Shown here: piece after piece, positions 21,541 through 33,575 of the stretch
Layout: every line of letters starts with the position of its first letter
How positions within the stretch are numbered: position 1 is the first letter of the stretch
DNA from: Apostichopus japonicus
Lineage: Eukaryota > Echinodermata > Holothuroidea > Aspidochirotida > Stichopodidae
Assembly: GCF_037975245.1 (NCBI RefSeq)
Contig: NC_092569.1
Span: 10,760,001-10,824,000, forward strand
Reading direction: 5' to 3'
Length of the DNA stretch: 64,000 nucleotides
Program-made: the position numbers and the translations under genes
Notes under the pieces: model-generated
Databases searched by the model: none
What the model saw: the letters and a program-made list of their open reading frames with translations, nothing else
Told to the model about the DNA's origin: nothing

Positions 21541-23890
21541 ATGGCGTCAAGCACGAAGTCACAAGACGGCGTATGGATAACACTTGCGTGTATTGCTACC
21601 TTAGCATTCATCGTGTGTCAGGGATTTAGTTTTCTTTCCTTTGGTGAAGGAAACGGTGAGTATACGGCTTTGAATGGGGAAGGGGTTGGAGTAGGGGGGT
21701 AGGGCGTGGGAGGGTGTCATACATTGAGTTCAAGCGGCTTGCAAACGCAAACTAGACTACACTGCAAGGAACACAATTTGGCATGCACTAGTCTATATAT
21801 CTCCAGTCGTTCATACCAATGGACTATTTTTACTGTCACCGGTGTGGTCAGTACGAGTGGTTTTCTCTCATATTGTCTCCCGATATCGTCCAACGAGCTA
21901 AGAGAAGTCATCCAAATAAATATATTACCTTAGCGTTATACAATACATGCGTGTATGTGCACAACCACCCGTCCATTTCCCCTACCTGTACAAAAGTGAT
22001 TTTCCTTTTTGTGGCACCAAAGTTTATTTTAGTGTGTCAATGAGACATTTATCTTTTTATCAACATTCCTGGGGAAATGTTTTTTCTTTTAGTTGACTTT
22101 CAACATTATATGTCAATGTATATTGGTTTATTTGCTGTTGATTATTGATTATTCTATATTACAATAAATGGCTATTGGTTTATTTGTTTACAGATATATT
22201 TACGTCTTCAACGGGAAACATATCGGACCTTTTCAACACAGAGATCACCCCAACCGGATGGACCTTTTCCATATGGGGAGTCATTTACATATTCCAAGCC
22301 CTTTGGATTATTTATATCCTCATTAGCATCTGTCGAAGGACCGAGTCTGGCCCTCTCTACAAAAACCCGATGATTGTCAGCGTACTCTTCCTCGCTGTGT
22401 ACGCCCTCAATATGGCACTCAACGTCAGCTGGTTACTACTGTGGGACCGGCTTCTTTTTGAGGTCGCTCTTGCTGTATTGATTCTGATCACGTTCACTCT
22501 CTACGTTTGTCTTATTGACTACTACATCAGAATCAACAAGAACGTCAAACAATTGGCTAAAGGGAACAAGTAAGTAACGTTAATTCATGAATTAAGGGGG
22601 AATAATTAGACTTTACCACGTCGATTTATTTAGCTATGCCTATCTCATAAATACGATCTCTGAGATGAAAAGAAACGGTATACTATATGGTATAATGTAA
22701 GGTATAATATATTGTATACGATATGATACACTATATATTATACTATGTAGTATACCATATATGGTAAAATATTTGGTATACTATACGGTTTATTATACGG
22801 TTTACAATATGGTGTACTATGTGGTATATTATATGGTATACTTTATGGTATACTATATGGTATACTATTTGTATAATATATGGTTTTCGATATAGTATTC
22901 TATATGGTATTATATACAATATACTATGAAAACTGAGAAAATGAATTTTAGATCAGAAGAAAGGAAAATGTAAAAAAGTTCATTGAGTTTGGAAGGAACC
23001 GCCAACAATACCTTTACACCCACTTTTGTGCCTGTATTGAATACTTTTGCGTTCCAAATTGATTATCTCATTTTAAACTACCCAGCAACTTATTTTATCC
23101 TTGAAACATTAAATTATTTTGGGATGTATTAAGCAATGGTCACATTGAATTCCCTCCCCTCCACCCCTCTCCACCCCTACCCCGTACCCTTCTCCCACAA
23201 AGTTGTGGGAATCTGAGATCATCTAAGATTTTAAATTTATAGTGATTTAATTACTATTTATATATATATTGTGGGTCTAAATATGACCAAGATCACTTCA
23301 AGTTTTTTTTCCAGTTTATGCATGTATCAGCGATGTCGCAAAGTCTGTTAATTTGGAGGGTTTATACATTGTAAAGTCGGGTTCAATGACCATACAATAC
23401 ATATTCAGTTATTATTCTCATGAGCATATTATTTTCTTATTTTCCATACAGATTAGATCTCTTTCTCTTCCGCCTGTTTCTCCAAAATGGCGTCTCCATC
23501 TACGCTACCTGGTGCACCATAGCAACGCTTCTCAACTTGACTATCGTGTTAGTGTACACTGTAGGCCTGGAACAGCAAGTCGCTTGTCTTATCTCTCTAT
23601 CCGTCCTGGCTCTGGAGTTGGTCGTCTTTGTGGCTCTTGATATGTTTGTCTTTGAACGTTACCTAAGGTACACCTTCTCCACTTACCTGACGGTCCTATG
23701 GGCCCTCTCAGGTAGCCTGGCAGCCAATTGGGATCCTGCCAAACCCCACTCCATCATGTCCGTGGTCCTGCTGGGATTGACAGCTGTGTTTTTGGTCACG
23801 AAATTAGTCCTCACCATCATTAATTCACAGACAAAACCTCTCTACGTTAAGGATATTATTCCTACCAGGCAGCCAGAGAAATCAGCTTAG
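21541..23890 (+). CDS. TspO/tryptophan-rich-sensory-like eight-pass membrane protein, paralogue 2
   Basis: The exons are 21541-21655, 22194-22569 and 23452-23890, with exactly the same lengths, phases and start as paralogue 1, giving 309 residues. The product differs from paralogue 1 at fewer than 25 positions by eye, mostly in the N-terminal helix and the loop before the signature (residues 33-59), where charge is changed (for example Asp to Asn, Arg to Leu). The [11 protein letters not shown] motif is kept with Ala to Thr at residue 59. Intron 1 is short (about 540 bp), showing the ancestral state before the Penelope-like insertion in paralogue 1. No disabling change is seen. Confidence 0.82.
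22675..22925. repeat. AT-rich minisatellite in intron 2, paralogue 2
   Basis: This is the counterpart of 14330-14600, with TATATGGTATAC-like units and a different number and order of units. Confidence 0.65.
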
Positions 23891-25668
23891 AAGAGGTATA
23901 TCACGTCTTTACCAGACTTTGATAGTTACATCCTGTAGTGAATTGACAAGCAGTGGGAAAGGAAAACGGGTGCAGACCCTACCAAATGAACCTCTTGTTG
24001 TCACAAACGAGATAAAGGTGGACCAAGTAAGGCACAATTAAGGACCCTAGGCACCCCCTCCCTCACTGCATGGTCAATGTGTATTCAACAACTTGTCCAA
24101 CGGTACAGATATGTTTCTCTGAACATTGATTCGTTTATCATCACAAACTTTACAGCTATCTCATATAATTTGTGATTAGGCCTATACGTCCACTCTACAC
24201 TATAGGATTTCCTTTAATAATGATAGAAGAAGCCTGTGAGCCAGTACTACATGTACGCCTGTATATGGAAGTGCACTTGTCTTTAGTATATTTCAGTGGC
24301 ATATATATATAGCACTTTAACAGAAGCCATAACGGCAATTAAGAGAGAAAGTGAGACACATATACATTGGCGGGTAAACAGGTTTGAGGGGTGGGAGGGG
24401 GGGGGGGTGGGCGGTTTTTGCATGGTTGTGTATCCCCACGTGTCAAAATCACTGGTGTTTGTACTATTCTCAAACCAAGCGTGAATTGACCCCTAACTTG
24501 TTAGATACCTGATGGTACGCTAAAGTGGTCACGAATTTCATATCATGACTCAAAAAAACACTTGAAGAATTCTTTCAATGGTTTGGTTACATGGTATTTC
24601 TCCTATAACACATAACTTCAACACAACACATAACTTCGACATAATTATACCTTCAAATTGATCAAATTCAGGTATTTTCAGAATGTTCCAAAGTGACGCG
24701 CAGAGGTCGGTCAACCTGTCAATGAATTTAAGGGCCAACTGCACATCATAGTTTATATTCATGGAAGTAGCACCGCCATGCACGATACGGTCACGTGGTT
24801 ACATTATCGCTGTAAGGGGACGACTGGGATTAAAGAGTGGATCAAGATCGTTTGGTTTTTGTGCCCTGCAAGCTCTTTAGCTTGGCTGTCCTTTCTTAAA
24901 AATGAACTCTGCCTTTTGCACAGATTATGTAATAACTGTTAATGCTCTACACAAACCCAACATCACGAAGTCATGGTCACAGTACCGGAGGTATAAGTGA
25001 GACTGGAGTTGTATCACTTTGGTGATAAAGAGTTCAGTTTCTCATATCTTCAGTCCATTCTCTATATTTGGCTAATTCTTTTAAGAGCTGGTAAACAGGT
25101 TTATTATCTTGTTCTCAAACATGATCAAAACGTCTACAGTGTGCTCTCATTCGTCTTCCCAATTTTCTGAAAGTCGCACTAAAAAAAATTGTATAAAAGA
25201 TTTGATATGTGCCTTTTTCTTATAATTTACACCATGACATATACATGAACAATAACAATTCTCATTTTGACACTATGAATCAATTTTGTTTATGAGTTAA
25301 CTTTTCAATCAAATATAATAAAATGTATACATTTTAATGTTTTTTTTTGCTCCTATAATATCTTCACCTTTTCCGTTTGTTTTGTGTGTTTTATTTTTTT
25401 CAAATTTTGTATGTATAATATTTAGTTACTATCAACCTTAGTTATATACCGATATATCCATCTTTTGCTACAGTAATTTTGTATAAGACTTCAAGCAATA
25501 CCTGACTTAACCACATGGCCATATCATTTCGAAGGTCTAATTTATACATGGTCTGTACAATCACAGTCGTGTTTAAATGCAACGACCCGGATGAATACTT
25601 AAATCCCTGTAGCATTTCTTTCCTTTGCTTTTGCACATCGAAATATGTAAGCATATTATGTAAGAATG
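23891..25668. other. Intergenic, copy 2
   Basis: The first 400 bases match the region after paralogue 1. From about 24320 to 25920 there is no counterpart in copy 1. No gene is seen. Confidence 0.45.
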
Positions 25669-25853
25669 AATATATATATATATAGATATATATATAGATA
25701 TATATATATATATATATATATAGATATATATATATATATCTATCTATATATATATCTATATATATATATAGATATATATAGATATAGATATATATAGCTA
25801 TAGATATATATATATATATAGATATATATATATACAGATATATATATATATAT

Positions 25854-25906
<53 letters not shown>
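25669..25906. repeat. (AT)n/(ATAG)n microsatellite
   Basis: There are 238 bases of TA dinucleotides with interspersed GATA/TATC units. The long isoleucine-tyrosine open frame on the minus strand is an artefact of the repeat. Confidence 0.95.
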
Positions 25907-25908
<2 letters not shown>

Positions 25909-26182
25909 CCATGTATATTTATGGGAAATTAGTTAATACATTATTTTCGTAAGGCATTTTTTTTGTGTATATCAACAATATATAGATAGTTTAAATTCTT
26001 ATAGCGCTTTTCTTCTTTGCCTCTCCATTTGCTAATGATGAATACAATATCTTAACGTTCCTACGTTATTATACAATATAAAATAAAATACGATAGTAAC
26101 AAACGAATCTTGACTATTAAAGTATCATATTTTGCAACCAAGTTTTCCCAAATTGAAACCGCTGTTCGTTCTTGGTTGTCAC

Positions 26183-26542
26183 CAAGGGCGTAGGAACCGG
26201 GGGGCTGGGGGCGCCAGCCCCCAGTGAAAAATATGGAGGGGCGGAAGTATCATTCCGCCCCCCCCCCCCCGCTTCGCAAGTCAGAAAACCCCGTTTTCAT
26301 TTCTAAGTGAGAAAAAAATCTCATTTGGAGCACCAAATTGCATCTAAGGCCAGGTGAAAATGCAAAATTATTTACAAAATGCAGTGGGTGTTATATTCCA
26401 CCAAAGGTTGCTATATTCCACCAAATTGCATCTGAGGCCACCTGGAAATGCAAAAAAATTCCACCCCCTCCCCTTAGACCCCTCCCCCAGGCCGGCTATC
26501 AGTCTTCAGCCCCCCGCTCAAAAGTACCTTCCTACGCCACTG
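26183..26542. mobile_element. Short non-autonomous hAT element (360 bp)
   Basis: The ends are CAAGGGCGTAGGAACC and, inverted, CAGTGGCGTAGGAAGG. The 8 bp duplication GTTGTCAC flanks it (26175-26182 and 26543-26550). Copy 1 has a single GTTGTCAC at 16003-16010. There is no coding capacity. Confidence 0.85.
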
Positions 26543-26785
26543 GTTGTCACTGACCAGCATCTTTTACCAAACCGTACCAAATTACTCAGAATTATTCTTT
26601 TTTTTCTATCGATAAAAGTATGATATCCTCTTACTGATTTATTCAATTATTGACCATAACGTTATGAGTCAGTAATCATTCTCAGACAACGAGGGGGGGG
26701 GGGGGTCGGTTGGGGTATAAAACCCCGCCCTTCTTTCAATCGCAAACAGAAATTCAAAAGCAGCTATAAGCAAAACTTTGAGTAT

Positions 26786-27871
26786 TGTTACGTTGGAATG
26801 CGAGAGGTCTCGATAATTAATTTTTAACGAGACACAAGCCTGGGTTCGTTTCCGTAAGGAACACAGACAAATTGACGAGTCTAGAGATTTTAAATGAGAT
26901 CGTAAACTATATTGAACAATGGATTTCGAACCAACAACAACAAGTGGTAATTACAAATATATAGAAAATTACTCACAAACTTAACAAGATAGGATACACT
27001 TTAAAACACGCTGGTCTCTTCCAACGACGATATCCCTCAGCGGCCACGACCTTGATGACGACGATTCTCGGTCAGTTGTACCGCGAAATTCACTGGTCCT
27101 CAACGAAGTTTCTCGCGATCCCAGAAATAGCAGTCACCTTCTTTCCGGCGATGCTCCAAAGTAGAAGACGGATTCCAGCCACAATAGAGTGAAGCACAAG
27201 TCGAACTTCTCGCCGACTAAATATTACCACAGTCAGTCCAAAATCAGCTTTATAGCCACCAACTCCTGGCGTAACGAACTTCCTCAACGGAGACAGAAAT
27301 TCTTCACCTTCTCCGAAATAAACACTGGAAAACTGTACTTTCACAGCAAAGTCCTCTTCAAACTTCTGAGTGGAAGTGTAGAATCAATCTTAGTATCGAT
27401 ATCTCAATCCCTCAGAAACTACTGGTAGTTGAGCACTGACGATATATAGTAGAATGGTATAATTTGTGTCGTCGCTTGTATTCGTACAGAAACTCAGAAA
27501 CTCTCCGATCTGGGCGGGCTTTTATACGATTCGCCATGTCAAGAATCATCTAGATCTTTCTCGATACACCTGACCCAGTTTCTCTATTCTTGGAAGTCCT
27601 TTGCATATCTCGCGTACGTTCCAGAGAATCCACGAAAATGTGTGCACACCGCAACGGGACTTCACGTAAACCGACGTTAACCCGAGACCAGCGCGTCATC
27701 ATAAGGAATATACCAGAACAATCGTGTATTATAACATTGTGACACGGTAAACCGACCTAATTTCTCAAATACTGATTTATCACGTAGGCAATTTCAATTA
27801 CTCTCCACATTATAACATTAGGTTTCTCACTAGCAGTGACTAGCGTTAGGCTACAATGGGCCCTTGTAACA
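26786..27871 (-). mobile_element. Solo LTR-like element
   Basis: This 1086 bp insert begins TGTTACG and ends GTAACA, with the 4 bp duplication GTAT on both sides, and is absent from copy 1 (about 16251-16258). On the minus strand a TATAAAAG box (27519-27526) sits mid-element, as expected between U3 and R. The TG...CA ends and 4 bp duplication suit a Gypsy-type LTR left by recombination. No internal coding region remains. Confidence 0.68.
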
Positions 27872-28210
27872 GTATATACTTTTAGTTTTATACAGTCAAG
27901 TTTATAGTCTAACTTACGCATGGCTCAGAATGCGCCATTCTCCATCAATTTTACTTTTTTTTCAGGCAGCGCCCCCCCCCCCACACTAAACCTCTAAGTA
28001 GGAATTGCCATTAACGAACCCAGGACAATATCCCATAATTAATAAAATCCTGAATCCAGTCGTTCTGAGATTTCGCAGTTCATTTATAGTTTATTAACCA
28101 CGTAACAAAACATGTGCTTACTGCTGTAGGCATTATAATAATATCATAAAACTTATGACTTTATTATTTGAAATGATGGCTTGACTTGTCAAGCTAATAT
28201 ACTTCTATGC

Positions 28211-30025
28211 TTTGGGATTTTGTTATCGAAGATTAAAAAAACCACAATTTTAATTAGCTGATTAAAGCATAAAGTTCTAGCTATGTTGCACTATAAAATG
28301 CTAATGAATAGCCGCACCATGTAAAATTAAACAGACAGGGTAGGCCAAGTACTTCCTTACCCGGTACGTTACTATTGAGCCTACCAATCAATACTCACGA
28401 TTCAATATACAACTCAACTTCCTATTAATGAACAGCGCCACTATTCTGATATTTAGCAGCCGAGTATCAGAGCGTTATAGGCCTATACGTATTGGTGGTA
28501 ATACAAAACTCAACCACTACACGAGAGAAGATCTGATAAAATTACGCTACATGCAGACAAACCACCCTACAACGTTTGTATGTAGCATAACACCGACATG
28601 TGTTCAATGACACAACCCCCACCCCCACCCCATCTCCTCTCTTCCCTATCCCCGTCATGCTACCCATTCGCCCGACTCCTATCTTAACTTTTTGTCAGGG
28701 ACACACTAATGTCACAAAACATAGTATTACCTTACAAAACATAGTATTACCTATAATATTGTTTCTAATTCTGTATTCATATACTTTTTAAGAAAAAGTC
28801 GCCAAGGAAAGAACCTGGGCACGAAACCCAAACTACCAAACGACGGATCCGCTATCAACCCCAGCCCCTGCAGTGACTGTGATCATCGTCGGGTGTGTGT
28901 CACCATTCCCCTCGAAAGGGAACAGATACTACATATGATCTTAGCCAAAAGGCATATAATGATGGTATTCTTACTGTTGTAAGGTTAGATAAACCATATA
29001 ATTGTGATGTATCCCATACATGTACACATCAAACGTTTGTATTTGCATATTTGTATCACGTTAATTGTCATGTGAACCAGGTATTTAGCATTTATATATA
29101 GCAATTAATTATTTCCATTGACAGTTGCTCGATTTCTCTCGGAGACCAACAACAATAACATTGAATTACATCACAAAAGATCAGCGGAGAACTGAAGTGG
29201 TGGGTGGTGAAATGAATTGAAAGTGTTCCATGACACCTATACACAAGTTGCTAGCCGATCGATAAAATTATCGATTGTGAGTATGTCGATCGATCAACTA
29301 AACGCCTGTTACTTGTATTTAGGGGACACTGATATTTCACATCATAACAGCAGCTATAACCGCAGTTATCTGTTATAAACTACGCTCGCTTTTATATCAG
29401 GATATTACATCGTAACTAAATAATTGTTTAGTAAAATATATATTTGATCTAACGTTTTATCTACTGGAATCTCATAGGTGAGTATATATGCTTGTTTAAC
29501 GTCTATAGTTGAGCTGGTATCATATTACCTCATTTTACAGTTTGAAGTTCATTTCGTTCCATCCTAGTGCTGGTGTGCAATTTTAAGTGATGAAAGTTTA
29601 TTGTTTTGTATAATGGAGGGAGGTTGCAGGTATCATGATTAGCATTAACAATGTAGGCATCGAGGCCTGTGATAAAATTCTGTGAAAATTCCTAATTGAC
29701 AATCATGTAAAAGTAAGCTATATGAACGAATGAATAGCTAAGTGTGATGTAAGTTTAACCTATGCTTGTCACAATATCTATGTTTTGAGATATCTGCAGC
29801 TAAAATTGAGAAATTATTACTATATTTTGATCTTTTTGCCTATTGAAGATTTTTTGCTTACAATTTCCCGGTCAGCTTTATATAAATATTTGTTACTTTA
29901 CTTTACTTGACTTTGTGTGTACTTTATCATAAATTTGCAACATTTCTGTAAAATATATAATTCCTTGCCGCTTTCTGTGTTGAATAATAAAACGAGAACC
30001 GTGTTGCGATCCAGGGAGATACAGT
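28211..30025. other. Intergenic, no gene seen
   Basis: Apart from the U2-headed repeat at 28785-28955 there is a C-rich stretch at 28615-28650 and a short direct repeat of ACAAAACATAGTATTACC near 28714-28751. No exon is recognised. Confidence 0.45.
28785..28955 (-). repeat. SINE-like repeat with U2-derived head, copy 3
   Basis: The body matches the other two copies, but the head lacks about the first ten U2 bases. The flanks on both sides do not resemble those of copies 1 and 2, so it is either an independent insertion or the remains of a third, strongly diverged duplication unit. It lies about 2.4 kb upstream of the third TspO-like gene. Confidence 0.62.
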
Positions 30026-30691
30026 AGGATCGTGAGGTTTACTATAAATAAATAGGATACATGAGGTATACTATAACATAAATAGGATACGTGGGGTATA
30101 CTATATATAAATGGGGTATTTGAGGTATACTTTACATAAATGGGATACGTGAGTTTTACTATACATAAATAGGATACGTGAGGTAAACTATAAATAAAGA
30201 GGATAAATGAGGTAAACTATACATAAATATGATATGTGAGGTATACTATACATAAATATGATATGTGAGGTATACTATAAATAAATGGGATATGTGAGGT
30301 ATACTATACATAACTAGGATATGTGAGGTATACTATACAGAAATGGGATATGTGAGGTATACTATACATAAATGGGATACGTGAGGTAAACTATACATAA
30401 ATATGATACGTGAGGTATACTATACATAAATGGGATATTTGAGGTATACTATACATAAATGGGATATGTGAGGTATACTATAAATAAATGGGATATGTAA
30501 GGTATACTATAAATAAATGGGATACATGAGACATACCATACATAAATGGGATACATGAGGTATACTATACATAAATATGATACGTGAGGTAAACTATAAA
30601 TAAATATGATATGCGAGGTAAACTATACACAAATAGGATACGTTAGGTATACTATACATAAATGGGATATATGAGGTATACTATACATAAA
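30026..30691. repeat. 29 bp tandem satellite, about 23 units
   Basis: Units of the type GGGATACGTGAGGTATACTA plus TACATAAAT are repeated head to tail with point changes (GGGAT/AGGAT/ATGAT, ACGTG/ATGTG). The period of about 29 bases is kept throughout. The array lies 675 bp upstream of the third TspO-like gene. Confidence 0.9.
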
Positions 30692-31365
30692 GCAATGATG
30701 CAACCCACCCAGTGGTATGCACAGGGAGCCGGGGGTGGTGGTTGCATGGGGGCTCTACATTTCTCCGAATGATATAGGTAAGGACCAGAGACGAATAAAG
30801 GAATGAAATTATGTGGCTCTGGGATTGTTGAACCGAACTCCCATGCCGGTGGAGGGGGGGGGGGTCTGGGTTAGGAGGAGGTGCACGGTTCTCCCCGAAT
30901 TTTTTTTTTACATACATACGTCAATTCGTGTATTCGGAGGCTTATTCAGACTATAAAATATATAGATCATTCATGTTTAGTTAGTATGTCTGAATAGGGG
31001 GTGTACACCAGGAGGAGTGGTCTATAAAAGTGGTTTAAATATCTCTCAACTGAACTATTTCCCTCTACTGATGATGGAAAGTGGAGGAATGGTCCGCTGA
31101 TCACTTCATCCCATACCCACTTCCTCCCCCTCTTTAGCACATATGTGGACCAGTGGCATATGCCACTGGCTCACCTTATTATAGGGTTAACTGACAGCTT
31201 AGTTGGCAGACCGCAGGACCGTTCTTGAGGATGTTTGCCTAATGTATCTATTTACATTTTAGTTTGCGTCTAATTATAGTTTTTGGTATCTTTCTACATA
31301 CTGGTTTGTTGTTTATTGTATCCTATCACTAAACTATACACTCTCTTTGCTTTGGTCTCAGTAAG

Positions 31366-33575
31366 ATGACGTTACCTAGATCACGTGACTCAACATGGAT
31401 TGCTCTCGCTATAGCAGTGGCCTCCACCTTCCTCCTGTACCATATTCTGAACTTCTTCGTTTTCGCTGACGACATCGGTGAGATTCATAGAGTGGGGCGG
31501 GGGTAGCGTGGGGGGGGGGGGTTAGGGAATTGATGGGGGAAGGGAAGTATCAACGTGGACTAGGTACCGAATTCCTATACCTAACCCATATGGAGGTTGA
31601 TTGGAACGACGAGAAACTACAGGGAATGTAAGTTCATATTATGGTTCAAATTGCATCAACATGTAAAACTGGTATAATCTAAGATAGTATAACGAATATG
31701 GACGTGAACAAAAATTGATGCTTCATATATTCAGCCTAGAAAAACATGCCGCTGTCGGATGGGTATTAAAGCAGGGCGGAGAGGGAGGATGGGTGCGAGG
31801 TGCGAACCCTTATAACCGTATCTGCAGCCTACATGGTTTGAATAAATGATGAATGGCATTGTTTGTATGCCAATCAGAACGGAAATTTCATTTGTTGATT
31901 TTACGATTACGAAATAGCGCCACTAACTTGACCTTTTTCATTTTCATCTTTCCTTTAGGTACAGGAAACACAACGAATTCTTCCACATCAAATTTTTTCG
32001 ACCGATACCCGACATTGATAACTCCTGCTAGGTGGACCCTCCTAGACTCTGGATTAATTTTCTTGTTCCAGATTGGTTGGATCAGTCACGTGCTCGTTAA
32101 CATACTTCGTAGTAGTAATGGCGAACCATTGTACAAAAGTCCAGAAATTGTCAGTGATATTTTCCTTTCGCTGTTCACTCTCAATGTCATGCTGAATATC
32201 ATATTGCTGATCATGTCACATAACGGCTATCAAGTAGTATGCCTGGCATTGTGGGGTCTCATTACCGCGACGCTGTGTGTATGTCTGATGGAGTTTTACT
32301 TACGGATACTCCGGAATGTGAAGGAGATGGCTACCAAACGCATGTAAGTGTAGTGCATAAGCATAGGAAAAGGGGGCGAGGCACTTCCCCCAGGCGGGAG
32401 GGGGCACTTCCCCAGGTGAGAGGGGCTCTTCCCCCAGGTGCGGGAGCACATCCCCAGGTGGGAGGGGCACTTCACCCAGATGGGAGGGGCACTCCCCCAG
32501 GTGAGAGGGGCCACTTGCTCTAGGAGGGAAGAGCAGGAGTATCTGTTTCTTTTCGCTAACAACTATGGATGCACTATGTTGAGTCCACGACAGTGCTAAA
32601 TTGCTCGACATGAATCCTTTGTATTAGCTAGGAAAAAGGAGTTTCAGATAGTGAAAATAATTAAATTCGTTCAGCTAAGAATAAGTAGAAAATTTGGGAA
32701 TAAAATAGTCGAAAATTCAAAATGTTCCATCTGGGCCACCGTAGAACTTACAAAACTAAAATTTATATGGCCGGGTGATTACCACAGCCCACATCATTTT
32801 GGGCCCGATACGCCGACTCCAATTTTTAGTTCAGTGAAAGGCGGAGCGATTCGACTTTTTACTAAAATATCTACAAATAATGTGAAACCTTCAAGAACAA
32901 CTCACAGGAAACCTTTTACCAAATGCGCACATCTTGTTGGTGGTGTCATTAGGTTGCGTAACGCTCTGTTGTTATGTTAGTATCTTCATCGTTGAACGTT
33001 ACTAATATTACTACTGCTTTTGTTAACTATTGTATGGGATGTATACTTGTGTGTTAGAATAGCTGATTCCGAAAATTGATTTTGGTCACGCGCAAGGCTT
33101 ATACCTTTTTTTTTTTGTTTCTTGTCCTCCAATTCTTCTCAGATTAGACTTACTCCTGTTTCGTCTGCTCTTGCAAAATGGCGTTTCGATGTACACCACG
33201 TGGTGCGTGATTGCGACATTGATCAACCTGACCATCGTGTTGGTGTATTCACTCGGAGTATCACAATCTGCTGCCGGTGTCATCTCATTATCCTTCCTGA
33301 TTATCCTGTTTCTCGTCTTTGTGGGACTTGATCTGTGTCACTGGGAGCGGTACATGAGATACACATTCACCCCGTACTTGACGGTTATTTGGGCGATGGC
33401 AGGAACCATGTTGAATAACTGGAGTCCAAGCAGCCCACCGGCGGTATTTTCGGCGATAGTGTTGGTGATTGCGGCCGTTTGTTTTGTGATCAAAATAATC
33501 AACACGGTCATTAAAGCCAGACGAAATCCTCTTTATACGCTAGAGGAATCGTCCACAGACGAACAAAACGACTGA
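31366..33575 (+). CDS. Diverged TspO-like eight-pass membrane protein, paralogue 3
   Basis: The exons are 31366-31477, 31959-32343 and 33143-33575, with phases 1 and 2 as in paralogues 1 and 2, and again 309 residues in total. Exon 3 is well conserved (LLQNGVSMYTTW, YMRYTFTPYLTV), as is the loop EPLYKSPEIVS. The signature that defines the other two is eroded: [11 protein letters not shown] has become TPARWTLLDSG. The short luminal or external loop before it is Asn/Thr/Ser-rich with two or three N-x-T/S sites. Frame, splice sites and length are intact, so it is probably expressed but with an altered first core helix. Confidence 0.8.
32366..32530. repeat. G-rich minisatellite in intron 2 of paralogue 3
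   Basis: There are about six irregular 22-24 base units of the type AGGTGGGAGGGGCACTTCCC. The plus strand has many GGGG runs and could form quadruplexes. The open frames over it on both strands are repeat artefacts. Confidence 0.75.

Larger units (their letters stand above)
17281..28210. repeat. Segmental tandem duplication, copy 2
   Basis: This is the second unit, matching 4572-16600. Its left end is fused to a 110 bp fragment of the gene A stalk exon (17170-17280), so the duplication breakpoint or a later deletion lies exactly there. Private insertions in this copy are 26183-26542 (hAT), 26786-27871 (solo LTR) and a small palindrome at 19019. Confidence 0.88.

Noticed and set aside
25442-25912. 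Long minus-strand frame of Ile/Tyr residues
   Set aside because: It is a translation of an (AT)n microsatellite.
32239-32611. Overlapping open frames on both strands in the paralogue 3 intron
   Set aside because: They are artefacts of a G-rich minisatellite without stop codons.
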